From positions 47,526 to 111,525 of the forward strand of contig JANQRS010000058.1 in the NCBI GenBank assembly GCA_028284445.1: a DNA stretch of 64,000 nt, given 5' to 3'. Within the stretch, counting starts at the first letter, position 1. Every line of letters starts with the position of its first letter. The notes below the pieces were generated by a model. It saw only the letters and a list, made by a program, of their open reading frames with translations. It was not told the DNA's origin and did not search any database. Below are positions 43,300-52,862 of the stretch, piece by piece. This stretch comes from Calditrichia bacterium (GTDB lineage: Bacteria > Calditrichota > Calditrichia > RBG-13-44-9 > J075). The position numbers and the translations under genes are program-made.

Positions 43300-44424
43300 A
43301 TGAAACCAATATATCTCGATTACAACGCCACGACGCCTATTGAAAAAGAAGTTGCCGAAGCGATGTTGCCATTTTTACAGGAGCACTTTGGAAATCCGTC
43401 CAGCAGCCATGCATTAGGGCGGCGCTGCAAGGAGGGCGTAGATCAGGCGCGACGCCAGGTTGCAGCGTTACTCAACTGCCAGCCTGAGGAAATTGTCTTT
43501 ACCGGTACCGGCAGCGAAGCGAACAATCTCGCTATTAAGGGTTTCCTGGATGCCAATCCCGGCGCTGGGAAGCATATCATTACGTCGGCCATTGAGCATC
43601 CTGCTGTGAGTGATGTTTGTGACCATTTATCCGGCAAAGGCTATGAGATCTCGGTTTTACCGGTTAGCGCAGATGGGGTCGTTAACCCTGCTGATATCCA
43701 GAGGGCTATTAGATCGGATACCAGTCTGATTTCGATCATGCATGCCAACAATGAGGTCGGAACGATCCAGCCGATTCAGGAAATCGCCCGGCTTGCCAAA
43801 AGCCATGGTATCGTATTTCACACGGATGCTGCGCAGTCCCTTGGTAAGATAAAGGCCGATGTCAATGAGCTTGGGGTAGATTTGTTAACCATTGTGGGCC
43901 ACAAGCTTTATACGCATAAGGGGATCGGCGCTTTATTCATTCGCGAGGGCATTACCATTGGCAGACAGATCCACGGTGCGGGTCATGAAAGGGGCCGACG
44001 AGCAGGGACCGAGAACGTCTTGCAAATTGTCGGCCTTGGCAAAGCTTGTGAGATCGCTATCCGCGATCTGGACAAAAATGAAGCACATATGCGATCGATG
44101 CGAGACCGCCTAGAAGTGCAGTTAACCCAGGCACTGCCTGATGCCCTCGTCAACGGATTGCATGCCCCGCGTCTACCGAATACCCTGAGCATCAGCTTTC
44201 CGGGCATAGAGGCGCAATCGTTACTTGCGAGAATACCGGAGATCGCCGCCTCAACCGGCGCCGCTTGTCATTCCGATCGCGTGGACTTATCTGCCACCCT
44301 CGCAGCCATGCAAATCGATGCCCATCATGGTATGGGAACCATCCGCCTCTCCACCGGTCGATTTACGACCATAGAAGAAATTGATCTGGCAGCCGAAAAG
44401 ATCATTGAAGCATTGAAACATTGA
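43300..44424 (+). CDS. Cysteine desulfurase / selenocysteine-lyase-like protein
   Basis: I start at ATG 43300 (374 residues), with GGAAGG 6 bases upstream. It is a class V aminotransferase fold, PLP-dependent. YLDYNATTPI at 4-13 and the PLP lysine K202 (GHKLYTHKG) are visible. C323 sits in STGAACHSD, the form of the catalytic-cysteine loop seen in selenocysteine lyases, rather than the SSGSACTS of IscS. It would release sulfur or selenium from (seleno)cysteine as a persulfide or selenide. No iscU or sulfur acceptor is next to it, so a specialised role is more likely than general Fe-S assembly. Confidence 0.88.
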   Translation: MKPIYLDYNATTPIEKEVAEAMLPFLQEHFGNPSSSHALGRRCKEGVDQARRQVAALLNCQPEEIVFTGTGSEANNLAIKGFLDANPGAGKHIITSAIEHPAVSDVCDHLSGKGYEISVLPVSADGVVNPADIQRAIRSDTSLISIMHANNEVGTIQPIQEIARLAKSHGIVFHTDAAQSLGKIKADVNELGVDLLTIVGHKLYTHKGIGALFIREGITIGRQIHGAGHERGRRAGTENVLQIVGLGKACEIAIRDLDKNEAHMRSMRDRLEVQLTQALPDALVNGLHAPRLPNTLSISFPGIEAQSLLARIPEIAASTGAACHSDRVDLSATLAAMQIDAHHGMGTIRLSTGRFTTIEEIDLAAEKIIEALKH

Positions 44425-44522
44425 AACAGCGAAGCATTGAATTTCAGTGGCAGTGGCGACTACTCATGTTCTTTTTGGATCTTTTCTCTGACCCGTGCAA
44501 CTGCCATCTGCTGCTGCCTTTC

Positions 44523-44542
44523 TTGTTTAATATATTAAACAA
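44523..44542. promoter_or_regulatory. 20-bp perfect palindrome, candidate operator of the XRE-cupin gene
   Basis: TTGTTTAATATATTAAACAA lies 95 bases before the start of the XRE-cupin regulator. A TATATT box is a little downstream (about 44597). This is the expected shape and place for an autoregulatory site. Confidence 0.65.
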
Positions 44543-44636
44543 AACCTTTAATGGAAAAATATTTTGTTGTTGTAAGAAATGATACAAATATGATATATTC
44601 ATCTGCTTCAATCGAACAGGGAAGCAGAGTGAAACA

Positions 44637-45161
44637 ATGAAAATCGGGTCCAAAATTCGTCGCCTGCGCAAGCTGCGTGGTTTAACAATCGAAAGCCTGG
44701 CTGAAGGAGCAGATCTTACCAAGGGATTCATTTCCCAGGTAGAGCGCGATATGACGGTGCCGAACGTGGTGAATCTGAAGCAGATCGTTGAGGTGTTGGG
44801 ACTTGACCTGGCTACTTTCTTTAGCGGTCTTGAAGAAGGTGAGCGAAATATCTATTCCCGACAGGAGCGAATCGAGGAAGAAATTGCAAAAAATTTCCGA
44901 ATCGATAGCCTTATTCCGAAGCTCCGTCATCTGGAAATGGACCCATTTGTTTTGACTCTGAACGGGAACGGGATCTATGAATATGCTTTTGAAGCGGATG
45001 AAGGATTTGGATTTGTATTGAGAGGTCACGTTCGGGTTTCTGTTGATGATGAAAAGAAATCCCTCCAAAAAGGGGGCTGCTTTTACGTCTTCTTTGAAAA
45101 CGAAATTCGAATTGAAAATCTCACCGGCAGACCGGCTGAGGTTTTATTTGTAAAATACTAA
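44637..45161 (+). CDS. XRE-cupin transcriptional regulator
   Basis: The protein has 174 residues. Residues 5-60 are an XRE HTH (IRRLRKLRGLTIESLAEGAD, then TKGFISQVERDMTVPNVVNL). Residues 105-174 are a cupin sensor (GFGFVLRGHVRVSVDDEKKS, then GGCFYVFFENEIRIENLTG). This is the architecture of PuuR and related regulators of amino acid and polyamine genes. It lies 98 bp before speD on the same strand, so control of SAM decarboxylase and polyamine level is a reasonable inference. The cupin would bind the small effector. Confidence 0.9.
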   Translation: MKIGSKIRRLRKLRGLTIESLAEGADLTKGFISQVERDMTVPNVVNLKQIVEVLGLDLATFFSGLEEGERNIYSRQERIEEEIAKNFRIDSLIPKLRHLEMDPFVLTLNGNGIYEYAFEADEGFGFVLRGHVRVSVDDEKKSLQKGGCFYVFFENEIRIENLTGRPAEVLFVKY

Positions 45162-45259
45162 GATTTACCAGGCAGATTAAGGCTACTGTTATCAGAGACA
45201 TTTGAAAGCCTGGGCATTAACAACTGGCGATAGGCCTTAACGCGAGGAGACCTGACAGA

Positions 45260-45649
45260 ATGAGCACATTAGGAAGACATATTCTGGCAGAATTTTATGA
45301 GTGCGATGCACAGGTACTAAATAATGTTGAACAGATAGAAATGAATATGAAGCGCGCTGCTCTTGAATGTGGTGCGACCATCGTAAGTTCTACGTTTCAT
45401 GCATTTAACCCGCACGGAGTTAGCGGGGTGGTGGTGATTGCCGAGTCTCATCTGGCGATCCATACATGGCCGGAATATGGCTACGCAGCCGTCGACGTGT
45501 TTACCTGCGGCGAGACCGTAGATCCGGCTGTTGCAAATGAAGCCCTGAAAGAATATTTGGGGGCAGGCAAAGTTATTTCCACTGAAGTCCGCCGTGGCGA
45601 GTTAAACGGACAGCGGGTGATTCAGCACAAGCCGGCAATCGCTATCTAA
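45260..45649 (+). CDS. speD: S-adenosylmethionine decarboxylase proenzyme
   Basis: The protein has 129 residues, the usual length of the short bacterial/archaeal class. It self-cleaves before Ser-63 in AESHLAIHTWPEYGYAAVDV to form the pyruvoyl group, and the downstream VFTCG cysteine is conserved. It makes decarboxylated SAM for spermidine synthesis. GAGGAG lies about 10 bases upstream. It follows the XRE-cupin regulator and ends in a strong terminator. Confidence 0.96.
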   Translation: MSTLGRHILAEFYECDAQVLNNVEQIEMNMKRAALECGATIVSSTFHAFNPHGVSGVVVIAESHLAIHTWPEYGYAAVDVFTCGETVDPAVANEALKEYLGAGKVISTEVRRGELNGQRVIQHKPAIAI

Positions 45650-45668
45650 AGCAATCAGACAGTTTAAA

Positions 45669-45702
45669 CAGAAAAGGCCGCTCGACGAGCGGCCTTTTCT
45701 GT
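45669..45702. terminator. Bidirectional terminator between speD and acnA
   Basis: A long stem (CAGAAAAGGCCGCTCG with its complement) around one base ends in T-rich flanks on both strands. It serves both converging genes. Confidence 0.92.
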
Positions 45703-45723
45703 TTTATAACCTTATAGCAGATT

Positions 45724-48426
45724 TTAATTTTCTTCTAATAGCTGGCGAAGCACCGTTTGAAGGATGCCGCCGTTTTCGTAGTAATCAACTTCAACCGGTG
45801 TATCCAATCGAGCATTCACCATGAATTCCGTAGTCTTGCCGCCTTCAGCGACTGCTCTTACTTGTAGTTCTTTGCCTGGTTTCAGGCCTTCCGAAATACC
45901 TGAAATCGAGAATGTTTCCGTTCCGTCCAGGCCTAACTCGCGATGGCCTTCACCATCCTTGAACTGAAGCGGGAGAACACCCATTCCAATCAGGTTACTG
46001 CGATGGATACGTTCGTAGCTCTGCGCGATAACTGCATGAACACCGAGAAGAATGGTGCCCTTGGCTGCCCAGTCACGGCTACTACCGGTGCCATACTCCT
46101 TGCCGGCGATAACAATCAATGGCGTGCCATCTGCCTGATACTTCTGCGAGGCGTCGTAGATGAACATCTTCTCTCCGGTTGGGAAGTAGACCGTGTAACC
46201 GCCTTCTACGCCCGGTACCAGCTGATTCTTAATGCGGATATTGCCGAAGGTGCCACGCATCATTACTTCGTGATTGCCACGACGGGAACCAAAGGAATTA
46301 AAGTGTAGGCGCTCAACGCCATTTCCACGCAGATATTCAGCTGCCGGACTATCGGACGGAATGGCTCCGGCCGGTGAAATATGGTCTGTTGTAACGGAGT
46401 CCAGAAGCACGGCCAATACGCGGGCATTTTTGACATCCTTCAATGGTGGGGTTTGCAAACCCATGCCGTCGAAAAACGGCGGCTTCTTGATATAAGTTGA
46501 TGCCGGATCCCAACCAAAGATTTCACTCTTTCCATTCTTCAAGGAGCGCCAGTCGTCGTCACCGTCATAGACAGATGCATACTTGTCGCGGAACATTTCG
46601 GCATCCAGCGAGCTCTGAACTGCTGCATTGATCTCAGCCTGCGTTGGCCAGATGTCTTTCAGATAGACCGGATTGCCGTCCTGGTCATTGCCAAGTGGGG
46701 TTTTATCAAATTCGAAATTCACGTCACCCGCCAGTGCATAAGCTACGACAAGCGGGGGAGAGGCCAGATAGTTGGCGCGAATTGAAGGATGAATACGTCC
46801 TTCAAAGTTACGATTGCCGGAAAGCACGGCTGCAGCAACCAAATCCGCTTCATGGATGCCCCGATCGACGGCTTCGGGCAGTGGGCCGCTGTTACCGATA
46901 CAAGTGGTGCAGCCAAATCCTACCAGATTAAAGCGCTGGTCTGCCAACGGCTGCAATAGCCCCGCTCGTTCAAGGTATTCCGGCACTACCTGGGAGCCCG
47001 GTGCGAGACTTGTTTTGACCCAGGGCTTGGTTTTGATACCTTTATCCAGGGCTTTCTTAGCTACAAGGCCAGCGGCTACCATAACCGATGGGTTCGACGT
47101 GTTCGTACAGCTGGTAATAGCTGCAATGACAACCGACCCGTGCTTCAATGTGTGGGTTTGACCATCGAGGTCAATGTCTACTGATGCATCATCCGAAGAC
47201 TTTATCTGCTTCTTAAACATGTTTTCCATGGATGCATGAAATGCCTCTTTCATCTGACCCAGCGTAATTCTGTCTTGCGGGCGCTTTGGACCGGCCAGGC
47301 TTGGTTCAACAGTCGAAAGGTCGAGCTCAAGCGTAGCCGTGTAATGTGGATCCGGATCGTTATCATCGCGGAAGAAACCGGCATGACGAGCATATTTTTC
47401 TACCAACTCTACCTGCTCTTCATCGCGTCCGGTTAGACGCATGTAGTCGAGCGTTGCCTCATCAATTGGGAAAAAGCCCATTGTGGCCCCATATTCAGGG
47501 GACATATTGGCAATTGTTGCGCGATCCGCCAGTGCCAGATTGCTCAACCCGGGACCGAAGAATTCCACAAACTTACCAACAACGCCATGTTCGCGGAGCA
47601 TTTGAGTGACGGTCAATACCAGGTCAGTTGCTGTTGAGCCTTCCGGGAGCTGTCCGTGCATTTTAAAGCCGACGACTTCCGGCATTAACATATAATAAGG
47701 TTGCCCAAGCATTACCGCTTCCGCCTCAATGCCACCTACGCCCCAGCCGAGAACGCTGAGACCGTTGATCATCGTTGTGTGTGAATCGGTTCCAACCAAA
47801 CTATCGGGATAGGCCAGGGTTGTGCCATCAGCATTTCGCGTCATAATCACCGATGCCAGGTATTCCAGGTTTACCTGGTGGACGATCCCGGTGCCGGGCG
47901 GGACAACGCTAAAGTTCTTAAAGCTTCCCTGCGCCCAGCGCATGACAGAGTAACGCTCTTTGTTACGCTCAAATTCCTTACGAGTGTTGATCAAATAGGC
48001 ATCGGGAACGCCAAAGGCATCCACTTGAACGGAATGGTCGATTACCAGATCGACCCGCACTTTGGGATTGATCTTGGAGGGATCACCGTCGAAATCAACC
48101 ATCGCGTCACGCATGACGGCAAGATCGACCACGGCAGGAACCCCGGTGAAATCCTGTAAGACAACCCGAGCCGGCATATACGGAACTTCTGCCGAAGCAA
48201 CATTGCGGGCGTCATACTTTATTAAATTTTCAATATCTTCCTTGTTAACCAGCCGGCCATCCTCGTTGCGTAGCACATTTTCTAACAAAACGCGCACGGA
48301 GAATGGCATTTTATGGAGATCCAGCTTCCCTTGCTCATGTAATTTCCGGATGTTGTAGATTGTGTAAGATGTGTTACCTGCCTGCAGTGTTTCCTGCACA
48401 CCGAAGCTATTCTGCGAAGTCGACAT
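45724..48426 (-). CDS. acnA: Aconitate hydratase A
   Basis: The protein has 900 residues, the normal length of the AcnA/IRP class. Cluster cysteines are visible in AAITSCTNTSNPS and GFGCTTCIGNSGPLP. The C-terminal swivel domain has EYGTGSSRDWAAKGTILLGV, with the substrate-binding serine and arginine. It converts citrate to isocitrate in the TCA cycle through a 4Fe-4S cluster. It is a single gene with its own terminator and no co-transcribed TCA genes in the window. Confidence 0.97.
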   Translation of the reverse strand: MSTSQNSFGVQETLQAGNTSYTIYNIRKLHEQGKLDLHKMPFSVRVLLENVLRNEDGRLVNKEDIENLIKYDARNVASAEVPYMPARVVLQDFTGVPAVVDLAVMRDAMVDFDGDPSKINPKVRVDLVIDHSVQVDAFGVPDAYLINTRKEFERNKERYSVMRWAQGSFKNFSVVPPGTGIVHQVNLEYLASVIMTRNADGTTLAYPDSLVGTDSHTTMINGLSVLGWGVGGIEAEAVMLGQPYYMLMPEVVGFKMHGQLPEGSTATDLVLTVTQMLREHGVVGKFVEFFGPGLSNLALADRATIANMSPEYGATMGFFPIDEATLDYMRLTGRDEEQVELVEKYARHAGFFRDDNDPDPHYTATLELDLSTVEPSLAGPKRPQDRITLGQMKEAFHASMENMFKKQIKSSDDASVDIDLDGQTHTLKHGSVVIAAITSCTNTSNPSVMVAAGLVAKKALDKGIKTKPWVKTSLAPGSQVVPEYLERAGLLQPLADQRFNLVGFGCTTCIGNSGPLPEAVDRGIHEADLVAAAVLSGNRNFEGRIHPSIRANYLASPPLVVAYALAGDVNFEFDKTPLGNDQDGNPVYLKDIWPTQAEINAAVQSSLDAEMFRDKYASVYDGDDDWRSLKNGKSEIFGWDPASTYIKKPPFFDGMGLQTPPLKDVKNARVLAVLLDSVTTDHISPAGAIPSDSPAAEYLRGNGVERLHFNSFGSRRGNHEVMMRGTFGNIRIKNQLVPGVEGGYTVYFPTGEKMFIYDASQKYQADGTPLIVIAGKEYGTGSSRDWAAKGTILLGVHAVIAQSYERIHRSNLIGMGVLPLQFKDGEGHRELGLDGTETFSISGISEGLKPGKELQVRAVAEGGKTTEFMVNARLDTPVEVDYYENGGILQTVLRQLLEEN

Positions 48427-48533
48427 ATGAGCTCTCCTTTCTGCTTAATCATTTTTTCATCGGCGCCAAGTTACTAAACTTTCGGCCGACATGGAATCCA
48501 TTTTTAATAATGATTATTGAAAAGGAGGGGTTT

Positions 48534-48570
48534 TCCCTCAATCTCCCCCTGGGGGTAGATTGAGGGGGGA
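48534..48570. repeat. CCCCC/GGGGG palindromic intergenic repeat
   Basis: CCCTCAATCT and AGATTGAGGG flank CCCCC T GGGGG. The design matches the element at 39105-39150, with a different outer arm. It sits between acnA and the hybrid sensor gene. Confidence 0.65.
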
Positions 48571-48600
48571 TTTCTTCGTTTGATTGGCAAGTCAATAGAT

Positions 48601-51600
48601 CTATTCGGACGAACTCTGTCCGTGTTTTTTGCGGTATTCGGTGGGGGTCATATCGAATTGTTCCTGGAATGAGCGCGTAAAGTAAGCCTGGCTGTTAAAG
48701 CCAACCTGATAGGCGATTTCAGCCATGTTTCCGGCGTCCTGTTGAATGAGCTCTGCCGCTCGTTGCAGGCGAAAGACGCGGATAAATTCGCTGGTGGATT
48801 TATTGGTCAACGCCCTGAGTTTACGGTGCAGTTGACCACGGCTCATGCCGATTTCCCTGGCTAGGATTTCAACGCTAAATTCCTCGTCATCAAGGTGCTC
48901 TTCAACAACATCTTTCAGGCGTTCAAGGAAAACCTGGTTGACTGATGGCACCACGACTTTGCTGGGGCCAATTAGCATCTCCGCACTGAACTTCTCACGC
49001 ATCTGGCGCCGAATTTTAATCAGATTCCGGACGCGAATCCGCAGCTCGTCGGCATTGAAGGGCTTTAGGAGATAGTCGTCTGCACCGGTTTCCAGGCCTT
49101 CAATTTTGTCCGAGGTGGCTGCTTTAGCAGTTAGGAGAATGATCGGAATGTGATTGGTCTTATCATTGGTCTTCAGAGCATCGCAGAGTTGATAGCCATC
49201 CATCTCCGGCATCATTACGTCGCTAATCACGAGGTCGGGAATGAGTTCAACTGCCTTATCGCGCCCGATCTTTCCATTCTCAGCCTCAATAACTTTGTAT
49301 TCATCCTCAATTTGCTCCCGAATAAAGCGGCGAAGATCATGATGATCTTCAACAATTAGAACCAGCGTCTCATCATTACTCTCGTCAAGCGATGGTCCTT
49401 CTTCCACGTTAGCTTCCCGATCCGGCTCTTCTGCGGGCAGCGTGCTTTGCAAGGCCTCAACAGCGATACTCGGCGTTGTCTCAGGCCGGTGTTGTTTATC
49501 AACAATTTCTTCCGCGCTGAGGTGCTCTGAGCCGAAAGGAAGCTGCATGGTAAAGCAGGTTTCCTCGCCAGTTGTGCTCGTCACAGATACCTGACCGTGG
49601 TGTAATTCAACCAATTCCTTTACCAATGAAAGCCCGATTCCGGTTCCTTCAAACTGTCGTGTTCCCTCGCTGCCTGTTTGATAAAAGCGATCAAATACGA
49701 AGTCGAGTTTGTCCGCAGGGATGCCGGGGCCGGTATTCCGGACGCGCATTTCCAGAACCGTTTGGCTTCTAGTCTCTTCGCTGGAGGTAACCTCCAGGTC
49801 AAGTCCGATTTCACCGCCGTATGGCGTAAATTTGAATGCGTTCGAAAGCAGGTTATAAATGACCTTCTCCATCTTCTCCTGATCGAAATACACAGATATC
49901 GCAGGCTGCGGCACAGCGCCATCGAAGTCCACACCGTTAAAAAACAGAGACAGCCCTTTTTGTTTACCAAGCGAGCCAAAAGAAGAAAATATGTGAGCTG
50001 CAAATTGCGAGATATCGCCTTTGGCTGCCGAAAGCTTAAGTTGGCCGGCTTCAAGGCGCGTAAGATTGAGTAGCTGGTTAATCAGGTTTAGCAAGCGAGC
50101 TGCATTCTGATTCATCACATCATAGTCAGCTTCAATCTCCGAGCTGACTTTCCGGGCGCGGTGTTTATCAATCAGGCCCATGATCAGGGTCAGGGGAGTG
50201 CGAAATTCGTGCGAAATATTGGCGAAGAAGCGGGTCTTCAACTCGTCCATCTCTTCAAGCCGTTCTGCCTGCTGCTTGAGCTGATTTCTCTGATCCACGA
50301 CTTCAGCGGTGCGCTCGGAAATAATTTCTTCCAGCTTGTCCTGACGCCTCTTCAATTGGCGGTTGCTAGCCTGAACAATCGCCCAAACGAGTAATAGTAG
50401 ACCCAGTCCATAGATGGTATAGGCCAATCCACTGCGGTGCCAGGGAGGCTTGATACCAAAAGAGTAAGTGGCCTCAGTTCCGGCATTGCCGTAAATGTCC
50501 TTCGATCTGACTCGGAAGGTGTAGTTACCCTCACGAAGTCCGGTATAGTCCTTGTGGGTTTCTTCGGTCCAGGGCGACCACCTGGCATCAAAGCCATCCA
50601 GTTTGAACTGGAAGCGATTGGCACTGATATCATCATATGCAGGTGCGGCAAATTCAATTCGCATCGAATTCTCCCCATACTCGAGTTCCGGCGAGACTTC
50701 GCCGGATGGCGTGCCGCCACCATAAATCACCTCTTGATCCACAATATTGCTGATCTTGCGAATGGAGGTAGAAATCGAGCTGTTGTCATTTTCACGATGC
50801 AGCGGGTGGTAACGGGCCAACCCTTCAGAGCCGCCAAACCAGACGACCCCATCTTCCTCCGGCAGGATGCTAAACATATCTCCCATGTCTGTCATTCGCC
50901 GAAATTCTGTATCATCCCAGCGATACGAGCCATCGGATTGCCGAACAGAGCGTCCATTGAAAACAGTTGAATCGTTGCCGGCTACAATCCATACATTGTC
51001 TTTACTATCTTGATGAATATAGAAGACCCAGGTAGACGGCTCAGCAAAGACTTCTCCGAATTGCTCGTCCGGCACAAAGGTCTTGGCAGAAGCATCATAG
51101 CGCCGAATCCCGCCCTGGGTTGCAAGAACCAGCCCGTTATCAACGGTTGCCACCTTAACATGCCCATTGGCGAGGTCATCCTCGTTCGACCAGATGTCAA
51201 TATCGAACATCCTGGCAGGATCAGTCTCAGAAGCACTGCCTTTTGGTTTGAGCCGGTGAACGCGGCCAAAGTGATTGCCCAGCCAGACAGTGCCGTCTTT
51301 TTCCTCAACAAGGCTGGTTGTCCGCCTATCAATTCCGGGAACCGGACCACGATCAATCCACTTGCCATCCACAATGTCAACCACTCGAAAATCATGAAAT
51401 AAGGCGATGTATATGCGATTGGGAATGACCTGTGACGGAAAAAACAGATTGATTGCTGATGCCGGCCAATTAATGATCAGTTCGGAGCGATCATCGAACA
51501 GCTTATAAATACCATGATTTCCAGAGGCATAAATATCCCCTTTATAAACCGTAAAGGACCAGGCCTGACCGGTGATTTCCGGATATGATGTAAAAGAGGT

Positions 51601-52794
51601 TCCAAAAAGCTGTTGCCAGTTGAAGTCTGATCGGCTGGTTTGTGCAGGGGACAAAATATCGCTAACTGACCGTGCTGGCAGATAATGAACGCCGAGGTGG
51701 CTGGCTACATATAAGCGATCTTTATAGCGTGTCATTGCCAGGACGGTGCTGCCGAGGCCAAGGGATTTTGAAAATCGCGAGAGTCTGCCCGGCCACTCGA
51801 TGCGCGACATGCCGTTATTCAGTGCCAGCCACAGGCCGCCAGAGCGATCTTGAAACAGGTGGTTAACCGTGTTATGACGAAGCCCGCTGGCAACATTGAC
51901 GATTTGACAAATGTCGCCATTCTTGTCGATGATTGCCACACCACCGCGGTAAGTCGACAATGCGTAAAGACCATCGCCAAGAGCCAGTGTATTGTATAGT
52001 CTATTCCTGCTGAGATATTCTGTTACCGGTGAATTCAGCCGCGTGCGAGTCTGTCCGTCATAGAGGAACAAACCATTGTTACGCGTAACCAGCAAAATGC
52101 GAGACTGGTCATAGGGCATCACACCATACAATCTCATGTCTGCGAAATATTCTCCACCGGGTACTATTTCGAGCTGATCACCGCGTAGTTGCATTAAGCC
52201 GCGACCCCATTCGCGTACATAGAATATGCCATTCACAAAATGTGAGGTGTGGTATCTGTTTTCGGCAGGCCAAACCTTCATTGCGTTGTTTTGCCAGCGG
52301 AAGAGGTATTTGGGAGAGCGAAAATAAATAGCGTCACCGACCAAATGAATCTGCCAGACATCAAGGAAATCCTGATGCGCTTCTGGCAGATGCTCAATGA
52401 GTGATGTGTATTCTAGCTCGCCGCTCGGTGAGGGTTCGAAATAGCCAAGCTCTCCCTGGGCACCGATGTAAATTTTCCCGTCGAAAAGAAGGACTGAGCG
52501 CACGGCAGTGTGATTGGGTGTTTGGTGGAGCTGCCAATGAGCGCCGTCGAAGATCAGCAAGCCGTGATTGTTTCCCACATAGATTAAGTCGCGTTCATCT
52601 TGGGTAACGTACCAACTTTGCGGATTGCCGTTCATCTCCTTCGGGCTGAAATTCTGAATGTAGGGTAGACCGGCTTCGCGCCAATAGCGCGAATTTGCGT
52701 CACTTATCTGCGCAAGAAGTGCGGTGAATGGGAGGAGTATGGTGAAGAGAATGACTGTTTTTGTAGTATGCAAACCTTGGGCGCCCACATCCAA
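48601..52794 (-). CDS. Hybrid two-component system protein (propeller sensor, kinase, receiver, AraC output)
   Basis: The protein has 1397 residues. A signal or first helix at about 10-30 precedes two seven-bladed Reg_prop propellers up to about 690. A Y_Y_Y domain (FQFKLDGFDARWSPWTEETH) ends near 780, and one membrane helix follows at about 788-806. The kinase has FFANISHEFRTPLTLIMGLI, with His near 861, and an ATPase domain (RNTGPGIPADKLDFVFDRF, then GTGIGLSLVKELV). The receiver has its phospho-aspartate near 1189 (DLVISDVMMPEMDGY), and the AraC HTH covers about 1298-1392. Such one-protein systems sense periplasmic oligosaccharides in Bacteroidota and control polysaccharide-use genes. None of those lie next to it here. 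Confidence 0.95.
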   Translation of the reverse strand: MDVGAQGLHTTKTVILFTILLPFTALLAQISDANSRYWREAGLPYIQNFSPKEMNGNPQSWYVTQDERDLIYVGNNHGLLIFDGAHWQLHQTPNHTAVRSVLLFDGKIYIGAQGELGYFEPSPSGELEYTSLIEHLPEAHQDFLDVWQIHLVGDAIYFRSPKYLFRWQNNAMKVWPAENRYHTSHFVNGIFYVREWGRGLMQLRGDQLEIVPGGEYFADMRLYGVMPYDQSRILLVTRNNGLFLYDGQTRTRLNSPVTEYLSRNRLYNTLALGDGLYALSTYRGGVAIIDKNGDICQIVNVASGLRHNTVNHLFQDRSGGLWLALNNGMSRIEWPGRLSRFSKSLGLGSTVLAMTRYKDRLYVASHLGVHYLPARSVSDILSPAQTSRSDFNWQQLFGTSFTSYPEITGQAWSFTVYKGDIYASGNHGIYKLFDDRSELIINWPASAINLFFPSQVIPNRIYIALFHDFRVVDIVDGKWIDRGPVPGIDRRTTSLVEEKDGTVWLGNHFGRVHRLKPKGSASETDPARMFDIDIWSNEDDLANGHVKVATVDNGLVLATQGGIRRYDASAKTFVPDEQFGEVFAEPSTWVFYIHQDSKDNVWIVAGNDSTVFNGRSVRQSDGSYRWDDTEFRRMTDMGDMFSILPEEDGVVWFGGSEGLARYHPLHRENDNSSISTSIRKISNIVDQEVIYGGGTPSGEVSPELEYGENSMRIEFAAPAYDDISANRFQFKLDGFDARWSPWTEETHKDYTGLREGNYTFRVRSKDIYGNAGTEATYSFGIKPPWHRSGLAYTIYGLGLLLLVWAIVQASNRQLKRRQDKLEEIISERTAEVVDQRNQLKQQAERLEEMDELKTRFFANISHEFRTPLTLIMGLIDKHRARKVSSEIEADYDVMNQNAARLLNLINQLLNLTRLEAGQLKLSAAKGDISQFAAHIFSSFGSLGKQKGLSLFFNGVDFDGAVPQPAISVYFDQEKMEKVIYNLLSNAFKFTPYGGEIGLDLEVTSSEETRSQTVLEMRVRNTGPGIPADKLDFVFDRFYQTGSEGTRQFEGTGIGLSLVKELVELHHGQVSVTSTTGEETCFTMQLPFGSEHLSAEEIVDKQHRPETTPSIAVEALQSTLPAEEPDREANVEEGPSLDESNDETLVLIVEDHHDLRRFIREQIEDEYKVIEAENGKIGRDKAVELIPDLVISDVMMPEMDGYQLCDALKTNDKTNHIPIILLTAKAATSDKIEGLETGADDYLLKPFNADELRIRVRNLIKIRRQMREKFSAEMLIGPSKVVVPSVNQVFLERLKDVVEEHLDDEEFSVEILAREIGMSRGQLHRKLRALTNKSTSEFIRVFRLQRAAELIQQDAGNMAEIAYQVGFNSQAYFTRSFQEQFDMTPTEYRKKHGQSSSE

Positions 52795-52862
52795 TTTTTG
52801 ATTGAAAGAAGATATGGAAAACGAAGGAAATCTGCAAAAACGCCCCGTGACGTTCCATGGGC

